Below are positions 1 through 6,995 of a DNA stretch of 8,541 bases, piece by piece. Every line of letters begins with the position of its first letter. Within the stretch, counting starts at the first letter, position 1. The position numbers and the translations under genes were made by a program. Source of the DNA: Ardenticatenales bacterium (GTDB lineage: Bacteria; Chloroflexota; Anaerolineae; Ardenticatenales; Ardenticatenaceae); contig JACCSL010000413.1 in the NCBI GenBank assembly GCA_013812995.1, positions 1 to 8,541 of the forward strand. Direction: 5' to 3'. The notes beneath the pieces were generated by a model. The model did not search any database. It was not told the DNA's origin and saw nothing but the letters and a program-made list of their open reading frames with translations.

Positions 1-3000
1 ATCAAGGGCAAGGCGGAGCCTGTCGGGGTGCAGGGTCTGCTGGGGGGGCACCTGGCGCTGCGTCGCCGCTCCGTGACACAACCGCCCCTCTTCGGGCGCG
101 GCCGCGAGCTCGTTACCCTTCAGAAGAAGGTGGCGGGGTTGAGGCATGGTCGGGGCCAGCTCATCCTCATGGTGGGCGAGGTAGGCACGGGCAAAACCCT
201 CTTGCTGGAAACACTCCATCACCGCACAACCGTTCGCTGGGCGGGCGGGAGCGGCCTGGCCTACGGGCCGGACCTCAGCAGTCACCTTTTCGTCGGTTTG
301 CTGCGTGATTTGCTGGGCCTGCCCCTGGCCGCCCCCCCCGAGGAAACCAGGAACGCCCTCACCGCGCTCTGCACCACGCTCTGGGGCGAGGCGGGCCATA
401 CGAGCGCGATCCCCTATCTGGCTCGTTTCATGGGGTTACCTTTGAATGAGCAAGAGGCGCAGCAGGTCGGCGGGCTGTCCGGCGAGAGTTTCCGCTGGCA
501 GCTTTTCAGGATTATCAAGCAACTGGTCCGGCGGCTGCTCGCTCAACAGCCGCTTGTGCTCGCGCTGGACGATCTCCAGTGGACCGATACTCTCTCTTTG
601 CAGCTGATCGAGCAGTTGGTGCCGCTGGTGGAGAGCCAGCCTCTTCTTCTGCTCCTCTCGACACGCCTGGATGCGCCAGAGCCTCTGCGGCAGAGGGTGC
701 AAGCGCTGCACCGTCGCGTCTCCCGCTCCTACTTCCAGGAAATGACCCTCGGCCCGCTGGATGATACGACGGCTCGTGCGCTGGTGCACCACTTCGCCCC
801 CCACCTCTCCGACCCGCTCCTCGCTCATCTCGTGGACAAGAGCGGCGGCAATCCGCTCTTTCTGGTCGAATTGGTGCGCACCTTGCAGGTGCAGGGCCTG
901 GCCGATCTCGCCCAGCCGCTGTCCGTCGAGGGACTGGAGCTACCAGATTCCATCCAGGGGCTTCTGCTGGCCCAGTTGGACCGCTTGCCCGTTGAGGCGC
1001 GGCAGCTGCTCCAGCGGGCCGCCGTCATCGGGCGACGCTTTCCCCGCCGCGTCCTCGCTGCCCTGGCGGAGGATATTCCCGCCCTGGACGAGACATTGCT
1101 CCTGCTGGAGCAGCAGGCGTATCTCCAGCAGGAGCAGGCGACGACGCTGGGGCCCACCTACTTGTTCCGCCACAGTCTCATTCAGGAGAGTGCCTACAGT
1201 ACCCTGCTCTACGAGTATCGCCGCGTCTATCATCGGGCCGTCGCGGGGGCCATCCAGCACCTCTTCCCGGCCCTGCTGGGTGAGCAGGCGGGAGTCCTGG
1301 CGTTTCATTATGAGCATGCCGCCGACCTGGAGCAGGCGCTTTACTTCTACCTTCAGGCGGCAGATCAAGCGCGTTTTCTCTACGCCACCGAGGAGGCGGA
1401 GACGCTCTATAATAAGGCGCTTGCCCTGCTGGAGCAGCGAGAGTTGCCCGACGCGGAGCAGCACGCCCGACTTTACCTCAAACTTGCCCAACTCCGCACC
1501 AACGGGCTGGACTTCGAGGCCGCGCAGCTCTTCTATGAGCGGGCCTTCGAGTGGCTGGAGCAGGTCCATCATCGGGCGCGTGCCAGCCAGTCAGGACGCG
1601 GCAAAGCGCGGGTGTTTCGCCTGGGGGTGGGGCCGCAGGGGCTCGGCACCCTCGACCCGGCGCTGGGCGATGTGGGGGGAGAGGCCAAGATTGTCGAGGA
1701 GCTATTCGAGGGGCTCGTCGAGTTGGACATGGAGCTAAACGTGCTCCCCGCCGTCGCGCGTCGCTGGCGTGTGGACCAGGAGGGGAGGTGCTATCGCTTC
1801 GAGCTGCGCCCGGCGCTGCGCTGGAGCGATGGTCAGCCGCTGTGTGCCCACGATTTTGTCTTCGGCTGGCGCAGAACGCTGGACCCTCAGACGGACTCCG
1901 TTGTGGCGCACCTCTTGTATATCGTCGAGGGGGCCGAAGCCTTCCACCAGGGGCAGGTCACGGACCCGGCCACGATTGGCATCCGCGCGGTGGATGATCT
2001 CACCCTGGAGATCACGCTCCGTGCGCCCAGCGCCTACTTTCCCTACCTGCTGGCCGATCCCAGCACCTATCCTCAACCCGCGCACCTGATCGCAGCGAAG
2101 GGAGACGCCTGGCACGAGGTGGGAACGCTGGTGGGAAATGGTCCCTTCGTCATCCAGCAGGGGGACGAGGGCGTGGAACTGCTGCCGAACCCCTTTTACC
2201 GAGGGGTATTTCCGGGCAATCTGGAGTGTATCTCTATCCACCCGGTCCAGCCCGATGTAGAGGCTTTCCATCAGGAGCGGATCGATTGGTGTCGCATCGA
2301 GGAACAACTCCCACCCTCGGACGCAGAGGAAGAGGGAACCTTCTTGCTCCAGCACCTGAGTATCTTTTTCCTGGCCTTTTCCTGTCGCGCGGCACCCTTT
2401 CAGGAAAAGGCATGGCGGCAGCTCTTTGCTGCCGCCATCGACCAGAAAGCACTGGTGCACGAGGTCTGGAACGATGGTCAGAAGGCTGCGACAGGAGGGA
2501 TGATCCCGCCGGGTATGGTGGCGCACTCCCCGGAGATGCCACTTCCCTCAGTGTCTGGGCAATTACAAACCCGCGCCGTGCGCGATTTGCCTGAACCTCT
2601 CATTCTTGCCGCGTTGCCGGGGTTCCGCACCACGCCCCACTATCTGCGCCAGAGATGGCAGGACGCTCTGGGCATCCGCGTCGAGGTGCGGGACGAGATG
2701 CCTGTTGACGAGCTGCTGGAGCAGTTTGAGGCAGGAAAGATTCACCTCGCGCTGCTGGGGTGGGAAGCCGAGTACCCTGACCCTGACAACGTGCTGCGCG
2801 GGCTCTTTCACGGTGAGAGTCCGCTGAATTATCAGGGCTGGCGCTCGGCCCTGTTCGATCAGTGTGTAGAGAAAGCAGCGGTGGCAACCGAGCTTGAGGA
2901 GCGAGTGGCCCTCTATCGGCAGGCGGATCAGATTGTGGTACAGGAAGAAGCCGCTGCTGTCCCCCTCTACTACCAGCAGTCGTACGGGTTGCTGCGCCAG

Positions 3001-3075
3001 GGCTTCCGGCTCGAAGGGGTCAGCCAGATCATCCGGGGGGACCGCTTCAAGCTCAAGCATATCCGGCGGCTCTGA
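1..3075 (+). CDS. Cyclase-tail / AAA ATPase / TPR / oligopeptide-binding domain fusion protein (5' partial)
   Basis: The frame is open from the first base, so the gene is cut by the left edge and 1024 residues are visible (numbered here from codon 1 of the window). Residues 1-9 (IKGKAEPVG) resemble the end of class III adenylate/guanylate cyclase domains, which often precede AAA-TPR modules; the cyclase itself would lie outside. A GTG at 28 could be called as a start, but it has no convincing ribosome site and would cut this motif. The AAA/STAND domain has Walker A GEVGTGKT (59-66) and Walker B LVLALDD followed by LQWTD (185-196), then the RHSLIQESAY-type helical region near 390-399 and a short TPR-like stretch to about 525. 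Residues 537-1024 form a full SBP_bac_5 domain, with LRWSDGQPL (606-614), GNGPF (712-716) and EYPDPDN (924-930). No signal peptide or membrane segment is visible between modules, so the binding domain is probably cytoplasmic. Inferred role: ligand-responsive signalling protein. Domain calls are firm; function is inferred. Confidence 0.85.
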   Translation: MKGKAEPVGVQGLLGGHLALRRRSVTQPPLFGRGRELVTLQKKVAGLRHGRGQLILMVGEVGTGKTLLLETLHHRTTVRWAGGSGLAYGPDLSSHLFVGLLRDLLGLPLAAPPEETRNALTALCTTLWGEAGHTSAIPYLARFMGLPLNEQEAQQVGGLSGESFRWQLFRIIKQLVRRLLAQQPLVLALDDLQWTDTLSLQLIEQLVPLVESQPLLLLLSTRLDAPEPLRQRVQALHRRVSRSYFQEMTLGPLDDTTARALVHHFAPHLSDPLLAHLVDKSGGNPLFLVELVRTLQVQGLADLAQPLSVEGLELPDSIQGLLLAQLDRLPVEARQLLQRAAVIGRRFPRRVLAALAEDIPALDETLLLLEQQAYLQQEQATTLGPTYLFRHSLIQESAYSTLLYEYRRVYHRAVAGAIQHLFPALLGEQAGVLAFHYEHAADLEQALYFYLQAADQARFLYATEEAETLYNKALALLEQRELPDAEQHARLYLKLAQLRTNGLDFEAAQLFYERAFEWLEQVHHRARASQSGRGKARVFRLGVGPQGLGTLDPALGDVGGEAKIVEELFEGLVELDMELNVLPAVARRWRVDQEGRCYRFELRPALRWSDGQPLCAHDFVFGWRRTLDPQTDSVVAHLLYIVEGAEAFHQGQVTDPATIGIRAVDDLTLEITLRAPSAYFPYLLADPSTYPQPAHLIAAKGDAWHEVGTLVGNGPFVIQQGDEGVELLPNPFYRGVFPGNLECISIHPVQPDVEAFHQERIDWCRIEEQLPPSDAEEEGTFLLQHLSIFFLAFSCRAAPFQEKAWRQLFAAAIDQKALVHEVWNDGQKAATGGMIPPGMVAHSPEMPLPSVSGQLQTRAVRDLPEPLILAALPGFRTTPHYLRQRWQDALGIRVEVRDEMPVDELLEQFEAGKIHLALLGWEAEYPDPDNVLRGLFHGESPLNYQGWRSALFDQCVEKAAVATELEERVALYRQADQIVVQEEAAAVPLYYQQSYGLLRQGFRLEGVSQIIRGDRFKLKHIRRL

Positions 3076-3089
3076 TGGCCTGACTATTC

Positions 3090-4082
3090 CTACGGTGCGC
3101 GGCGGCTCACCGGCAAGAAGAGCGTTGGGAAATAGTTTCCGCTGGGAATCAGCGTCGTGACATTGATGCTCACCTCGTCCTCTACAAGGGCCTGATTGCC
3201 CGTGAAGGACGACTCGTTGATAAACAGATGCAGCCGCGAGTCACCCCCAACGCCCTCGATGGAGAGCGCGCCGCCTTCGCCCGCGAGTGCCTGATTGCCC
3301 GTGAAAATACTCTCCGTGAGCGTCACATACCCGCTCTGAACCAGGATGCGCACCCCGCCCCCGTTGCCGGTTCGCGCCTCATTGGCCCGCACCTCCGTGT
3401 TGTGGATAGTCAGGTGACTGTTCTCGTAGAGACGAACCTCGAACCCACCCCCACGCGTGGCTGTGTTGGAGATTATCTGACTGTCCGAAATAACCAGGTG
3501 CGAGCCATTGCGTAGCTCCAGGAAGAGCCCGCCCCCCTGCGTAATCACCTCACTTTCCTGAATAGCGATATTTTCCAGGCGCACCACATCGTTCCCGGAG
3601 ATAAGACCGTATATCCCACCGCCTCGGGCGGTGGTGGTGCTGCTGTGCTCCAGAATCAGGTTTTGGAGGGTCACGGTCACGACCTCTGGCTGGAGGGTAA
3701 GGACCGGGCCTGTGTCGTGAAAGAGGGTAGAGCGCACCTCTGGGGCGAAGATGAAGCCCGCCGCAAAGAGATCGTCCGTGGTAGTGTAGACGGACTCCGA
3801 GCTGTCGCAGCCGTCGTTAGGGGGCGACCAGCCGCCCTGCAACGTGATACTCTGCGTGATCTCGGCTCCCTGCGAGGCCTGGGGCGGGGTCATGAGGAGA
3901 AAACCATCGCCATCCTCGGCCCCCGCGAGATCGTCGATGAAATTACCGCATCCGCCCGCGCCCGTTGGTTTGTACCTTCCAATCAGGTCCGCCCGGACGG
4001 GGAGCGCGATGACCAGAAATCCGAAGAGGGTCAACACACTCAAGAAGATGGTCAGGGCCTGCCAGCGTCGTTGCTTGATCAT
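3090..4082 (-). CDS. Exported right-handed parallel beta-helix protein
   Basis: This is a 330-residue protein of unknown function. The N-terminus (MIKQRRW, then a hydrophobic stretch at 10-27, then LPVRA) is a classic Sec signal peptide with likely cleavage after Ala31. From about residue 126 on, the sequence has beta-helix coils marked by GGG/GG turns at 154-156, 183-185, 211-213, 241-243 and 270-271, a period of 28-30 residues. Each coil carries Asn/Thr-rich turns such as ISNTAT and FTGNQAL, as in polymorphic outer-membrane/pectate-lyase-like repeats. Cys45 and Cys92 could form a disulfide after export. The C-terminus (NYFPTLFLPVSRRAP) has no LPXTG motif or transmembrane anchor. The start is well supported: AAAGGAG lies 8 nt upstream of the ATG. 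It sits 70 nt downstream of the exporter operon on the same strand and ends 14 nt from the convergent large gene. Beta-helix proteins act as adhesins, carbohydrate-active enzymes or surface-layer parts; no catalytic motif was recognised. Confidence 0.8.
   Translation of the reverse strand: MIKQRRWQALTIFLSVLTLFGFLVIALPVRADLIGRYKPTGAGGCGNFIDDLAGAEDGDGFLLMTPPQASQGAEITQSITLQGGWSPPNDGCDSSESVYTTTDDLFAAGFIFAPEVRSTLFHDTGPVLTLQPEVVTVTLQNLILEHSSTTTARGGGIYGLISGNDVVRLENIAIQESEVITQGGGLFLELRNGSHLVISDSQIISNTATRGGGFEVRLYENSHLTIHNTEVRANEARTGNGGGVRILVQSGYVTLTESIFTGNQALAGEGGALSIEGVGGDSRLHLFINESSFTGNQALVEDEVSINVTTLIPSGNYFPTLFLPVSRRAP
3190..3305 (-). repeat. Intragenic 17-bp direct repeat, 99-bp period
   Basis: GCCTGATTGCCCGTGAA occurs at 3190-3206 and again at 3289-3305 (plus-strand reading). 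The offset of 99 nt is exactly 33 codons. Both copies encode the FTGNQA turn of consecutive beta-helix coils in the exported protein. Identity is complete over the 17 bases and stops abruptly on both sides, which fits a duplicated coil kept by selection or gene conversion. Confidence 0.75.
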
Positions 4083-4090
4083 GGATGAAT

Positions 4091-4097
4091 CTCCTTT
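4091..4097 (-). promoter_or_regulatory. Strong ribosome binding site of the beta-helix gene
   Basis: Read on the minus strand the sequence is AAAGGAG, eight bases before the ATG at 4082. This near-consensus site fixes the start of the exported protein and shows that it can be translated independently of the upstream exporter genes. Confidence 0.75.
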
Positions 4098-4103
4098 CGG
4101 CTA

Positions 4104-4133
4104 CAGTGAACACGGAGAGAGAGCTGCTGTCAA
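4104..4133 (-). promoter_or_regulatory. Possible promoter in front of the beta-helix gene
   Basis: On the minus strand a perfect TTGACA (-35 type, plus-strand positions 4128-4133) lies in the 70-nt gap between the permease stop and the beta-helix start. At 17-18 nt spacing the -10 candidates are only TTCACT or TCACTG, which are weak. The gene may therefore have its own promoter in addition to readthrough from the exporter operon. No hairpin terminator is visible in this gap. Confidence 0.3.
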
Positions 4134-4152
4134 GCCTTTTCGCCAAATTGCC

Positions 4153-4974
4153 TCAATATTCCGAGAGCGTGCCCCGGCGGCGCGCATCGTCCTCCGCCCA
4201 GCGGTAGAGCCAGACGCCCAGCGGCGGCATCAGCAGCCCGAAGAGCGTCACGATGATAATCTCGGTGCCGATGGGCGCGAGTTCCGGAAAGCCTTCCGGG
4301 TAGCCCATCAGCGTCGAGCGAAAGCTATCGACCCCGTAGGAGAGCGGAATCAGCCGCGAGATGGCGAGAATCGCGGGGGGGAGGGCGGCAAAGGGGAAGA
4401 AGGGCGCGCAGAGTACCATGAAGCCGAACTGGAGCATGTTCACCGCCGTCTGCGCCGCCTCCTTGATGCGTAGCGTGAGCGCCGCGAAGGCAAAGCCCAT
4501 GCCGAAGGTGCCGGAGAGCGACATCAGCAGGAGATAGAGGCCCAGCCCGCCATTCTGAAGCGGTAGCCCACCCAGAAGGAGACTCATCACGAGGAGCGAG
4601 CCCAGCGAGAGCAGCCCCGTCCAGAACAGCGTGATGACCACGCGACTCGCCAGGCTGGCAAACTTGGAGGCCGGGCTCAGGTAGAGTTGCTCCAGCGTGC
4701 CCTGCTTCTGCTCCCGGCGCACGTTGAAGCCGATTCCCCACAGCGTGTCGGACAGATAGATGAAGAGGACAAAACCGTAGGCGACGACCCCCCCTACCTC
4801 CGGCGGTGCCTCTGCCCCGACACCCTCACTGGAGAACATGAGCCCCGCCAGCGTGATGATGATAATGATGAGAAAGACCTGAAAGAAGCTGGCAACGAAC
4901 TCGATGGGGTAGCGCAGCATAATCAGGAACTCTTTGTGGACCATCGCCGCGAAGACACTCAGATGTTTGCTCAT
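4153..4974 (-). CDS. ABC-2 type exporter permease, second subunit
   Basis: A 273-residue membrane protein with about six hydrophobic segments (roughly 27-46, 62-82, 111-135, 144-167, 175-207 and 237-257). After the first cytoplasmic loop it carries the ABC-2 permease motif REQKQGTLEQLYLSP (87-101), and before the last segment ISRLIPLSYGVDSFR (205-219), both typical of this family. The start ATG (4974-4972) overlaps the stop of the preceding permease gene by one base (TGATG), so translation is probably coupled; only a weak GGAATGGGG-like purine stretch precedes it. It pairs with the upstream permease, to which it is related but clearly not identical (both have RYP in the entry helix and the GTLE-x-x-YL-[TS]-P loop), suggesting a heterodimeric pore energised by the ATPase. 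The substrate is unknown; relatives export drugs, lipids, polyketides or polysaccharides. Confidence 0.88.
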   Translation of the reverse strand: MSKHLSVFAAMVHKEFLIMLRYPIEFVASFFQVFLIIIIITLAGLMFSSEGVGAEAPPEVGGVVAYGFVLFIYLSDTLWGIGFNVRREQKQGTLEQLYLSPASKFASLASRVVITLFWTGLLSLGSLLVMSLLLGGLPLQNGGLGLYLLLMSLSGTFGMGFAFAALTLRIKEAAQTAVNMLQFGFMVLCAPFFPFAALPPAILAISRLIPLSYGVDSFRSTLMGYPEGFPELAPIGTEIIIVTLFGLLMPPLGVWLYRWAEDDARRRGTLSEY

Positions 4975-5831
4975 CAGAATTGCCCCATTCCTTCGTTACG
5001 GCGCAGGTTGTTCTCCACGCGACGAAAAACCCACATGCCCACATAGGGCGTAATCAGCAGGAAGGTCCAAAGCACTGCCAGGTCCAGGTACCATTCCCCG
5101 AAGAAAAAGCCCACGCCCAGCAGAGCCGAGCGCACCCCGTTGATCATCCAGGTGGGCGGGAAGGCCAGCGCGATCAACTGCACCACTTTGGGCAGAATCG
5201 CAATCGGAAAGAAGATGCCCATCAAGAAGCTGACCACCCACTGCATCAGGTTGATGAGCGCGTTGGACTCCTTGACCTTGAGCACCACCGCCCCGAACAG
5301 CAGTGTCAGGCTGTAGAGGGGAATCAGCCCCACCAGGATGAACAGGAGCGCGATCAGCACATCGCCCTGCAAGGGGTTGACGCGGTAGATGAGGCAGCCG
5401 ATGAAATAGGCGATGAGCGCTGAGCCGACGCCGCGAATGGCGCTGTGGAGGGCCACGCCGCTCAGCAGCGTGACGCTGGAGGTGGGGGTGAGATAGATGG
5501 ATTCCAGCGTGCCCGTCTCCTGCTCGAAGCGCAGCCAGTAGGCGACATGCCAGAACGCGCTCGTCACGATGGTGAAGATATTCGCCCCGATCAGCATGTA
5601 GGCGACGTAGTTGGTGGTGCCGGTGTTGGCCTCGAAGTTCGCGGCCGCGTCGGCCCCGGCGGTGGCCCGACCCAGCAGCATGGGCATGGAGGCGAAGACG
5701 AGGGGGATGATGATCTCCATGACCAGCTGCCCCGGATAGCGGGAGATATTGATGAGCCGCAGCCGCGTCTCGGCCAGGGCCGCGTCCAATTTCTGGCGGA
5801 ACGTGGGAGGGTGATAGACAAACTCGCGCAT
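4974..5831 (-). CDS. ABC-2 type exporter permease, first subunit
   Basis: A 285-residue protein starting MREFVYHPPTF. An in-frame ATG further upstream (5903) would add 24 residues and overlap the ATPase gene, but AAAAAGGAG directly before the ATG at 5831 supports the shorter start. About six membrane segments are seen (roughly 36-54, 76-98, 119-148, 158-184, 190-224 and 248-268). The conserved ABC-2 loop motif QETGTLESIYLTP lies at 104-116, and an amphipathic N-terminal segment (residues 10-33) precedes the first helix. The C-terminus is positively charged (RRVENNLRRNE), fitting a cytoplasmic tail. It lies 16 nt after the ATPase stop and overlaps the next permease by one base, so the three genes form one transcription unit. 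Family assignment is firm; the transported substrate cannot be told from the sequence. Confidence 0.88.
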   Translation of the reverse strand: MREFVYHPPTFRQKLDAALAETRLRLINISRYPGQLVMEIIIPLVFASMPMLLGRATAGADAAANFEANTGTTNYVAYMLIGANIFTIVTSAFWHVAYWLRFEQETGTLESIYLTPTSSVTLLSGVALHSAIRGVGSALIAYFIGCLIYRVNPLQGDVLIALLFILVGLIPLYSLTLLFGAVVLKVKESNALINLMQWVVSFLMGIFFPIAILPKVVQLIALAFPPTWMINGVRSALLGVGFFFGEWYLDLAVLWTFLLITPYVGMWVFRRVENNLRRNEGMGQF

Positions 5832-5835
5832 GGGG

Positions 5836-5844
5836 CTCCTTTTT
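5836..5844 (-). promoter_or_regulatory. Ribosome binding site deciding the permease 1 start
   Basis: On the minus strand this reads AAAAAGGAG, followed by a four-base C spacer and the ATG at 5831. It argues against the longer reading from 5903 and places the site inside the 16-nt gap after the ATPase stop codon. Confidence 0.7.
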
Positions 5845-5847
5845 GGC

Positions 5848-6852
5848 CTATTGCAGAGAGGTGTTATCGGCCAGCGTGCGCCCGGTGTGCGCGATGAAGA
5901 CATCTTCCAGCGTGACTTCCTCCGGTGTGATGCGCTGGAGGAGTGCCTGATGCTGCGTCAGTGTCTCGATGAGGCGCGGCAGGAGATTGCTTTCTTCCGC
6001 TGTCACCACCGTGAGCTGGTTGTGTCCATTCAGCATCGCCAGGGCGGCGCGGTTGATGCCGGGAAGCTGCTCGACGGCCCGTAGCGCACTCTCCGAGATG
6101 ACCCCCTCCAGGCGAATGACCTTTTCCCGCCCGAGCGACTGCTTGAGGTCGACCACAGCCCCCTGCGCGATCACCTCGCCCCGGTCAATGATGGCGACGC
6201 GCTCGCAGAGAATCTCGGCCTCCAGCATGATGTGGGTGGTATAGATGATCGTTTTGCCCTCCTGGTTGAGCGTCTGAACGATCTCGCGCAGCTCGCGGGC
6301 GGAGGGCACATCCAGCGTGTTGGTCGGTTCGTCGAGGATGAGAATCGGCGCATCGTTGATGAGTGCCTTAGCAAAGGCGAGCTTCATCTTCTGCCCGGAG
6401 GAGTAGCTCTCCACCGCCCGATCCGCGATCTCCTCCAGGTGCAGGCGCTGGATGATCTCGCTGCTCCGGCGGCGGCGCTCCCCGGCGGGCAGGTGGTAGA
6501 GTGCCCCGAAGAAGTCGAGATTCTCCCGTCCGGTCAGCTTCCAGTACAGGCCGCGCTCGCCCATGAGCATACAGCCCACACTCGCGCGGATGGCGTTGTC
6601 CTCCTCCGTCAGCTTGTAACCATTGATCCACGCCGCGCCACTCGTCGGCAGGAGCAGCGTTGTCAGGCACTTGATGAGCGTGGTTTTTCCCGCCCCGTTC
6701 GGCCCCAGCAGCCCGAAGATTTCCCCTGCCTTGATCTCCAGCGAGACCCCCTTCAGCGCCTCGACCTCCGTGGTGCGCGATTGAAACAGCCCCGTGCGCT
6801 GTTTAGAAAGATAAATCTTTTTGAGATTCTCAACGATTACCTGCCCTTTCAT
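5848..6852 (-). CDS. ABC exporter ATP-binding subunit (DrrA/NatA/CcmA-like)
   Basis: A 334-residue ATPase that powers the two permeases encoded downstream. Motifs in order: Walker A GPNGAGKT (50-57), Q-loop region CMLMGERGLYWKLTGREN (94-111), signature YSSGQKMKL (150-158), Walker B LILDEP (171-176), D-loop NTLD (178-181) and switch His207 in TTH. The Q-loop has Gly-Glu-Arg where most ABC ATPases carry Gln, and the signature is SSGQK rather than LSGGQ; both variants resemble a known exporter subgroup. Residues about 230-334 form a C-terminal extension (EKVIRLEG, then VTLEDVFIAHTGR) as in DrrA-like subunits. The start is set by AAGGAG seven bases upstream of the ATG at 6852. A longer frame reaches 7038, but its extra 62 residues are translated from the AT-rich region and the palindromic repeat and are not part of the protein. 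First gene of the exporter operon. Confidence 0.92.
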   Translation of the reverse strand: MKGQVIVENLKKIYLSKQRTGLFQSRTTEVEALKGVSLEIKAGEIFGLLGPNGAGKTTLIKCLTTLLLPTSGAAWINGYKLTEEDNAIRASVGCMLMGERGLYWKLTGRENLDFFGALYHLPAGERRRRSSEIIQRLHLEEIADRAVESYSSGQKMKLAFAKALINDAPILILDEPTNTLDVPSARELREIVQTLNQEGKTIIYTTHIMLEAEILCERVAIIDRGEVIAQGAVVDLKQSLGREKVIRLEGVISESALRAVEQLPGINRAALAMLNGHNQLTVVTAEESNLLPRLIETLTQHQALLQRITPEEVTLEDVFIAHTGRTLADNTSLQ

Positions 6853-6859
6853 CAAGCTG

Positions 6860-6865
6860 CTCCTT
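6860..6865 (-). promoter_or_regulatory. Ribosome binding site deciding the ATPase start
   Basis: AAGGAG on the minus strand, seven bases before the ATG at 6852. The conserved ABC domain begins right after this ATG (VIVENLKKIY), which confirms it over the in-frame ATG at 7038. Confidence 0.75.
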
Positions 6866-6879
6866 GGTCGCAGTTGCAA

Positions 6880-6920
6880 TTTCTCAACTATAGCGTCAAT
6901 TTTGTTAAGATATTTATGTT
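6880..6920 (-). promoter_or_regulatory. AT-rich upstream region, probable exporter operon promoter
   Basis: This is the only clearly AT-rich stretch in an otherwise GC-rich window and it sits 28 nt before the ATPase start. On the minus strand it contains TTGACG (6894-6899) and TATAGT (6887-6892), but these two overlap in a way that cannot form one -35/-10 pair with 17-nt spacing. A promoter here is likely from position and composition; the exact boxes cannot be assigned. Confidence 0.3.
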
Positions 6921-6995
6921 CCTGCTGGCTGCCTGCACTACGCCGCGCCCCACCGCCACACCAACGATGTCCATTGCCACTGCCACGCCCCGCAC
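6916..6995 (+). pseudogene. Possible remnant of a lipoprotein gene (lipobox plus Thr/Pro linker)
   Basis: On the plus strand, ATG at 6916 opens a frame reading MFLLAACTTPRPTATPTMS. LAAC is a good lipobox and the following Thr/Pro/Ala linker is the usual stalk of secreted lipoproteins. There is no ribosome binding site, no adequate basic N-region, and the frame runs straight into the palindromic repeat before stopping at 7047. The simplest reading is the 5' scrap of a lipoprotein gene that was divergent from the exporter operon and was broken by repeat or insertion sequence activity. Chance resemblance is possible because the stretch is short. Confidence 0.3.

Noticed and set aside
761..1738. 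Plus-strand frame of 325 codons overlapping the AAA region
   Set aside because: Its translation is rich in Ser, Arg, Trp and Pro with no domain, typical of a shifted reading of a GC-rich gene; no frameshift is needed because the main frame runs through intact.
1735..2526. Minus-strand open frame of 263 codons inside the large fusion gene
   Set aside because: It lies wholly opposite the oligopeptide-binding domain, which has clear family motifs; it shows no recognisable domain of its own.
3228..4473. Plus-strand open frames across the beta-helix gene and permease 2
   Set aside because: The minus-strand products have a signal peptide, regular coils and membrane segments respectively; the plus-strand readings are charged, repetitive shadows without domains.
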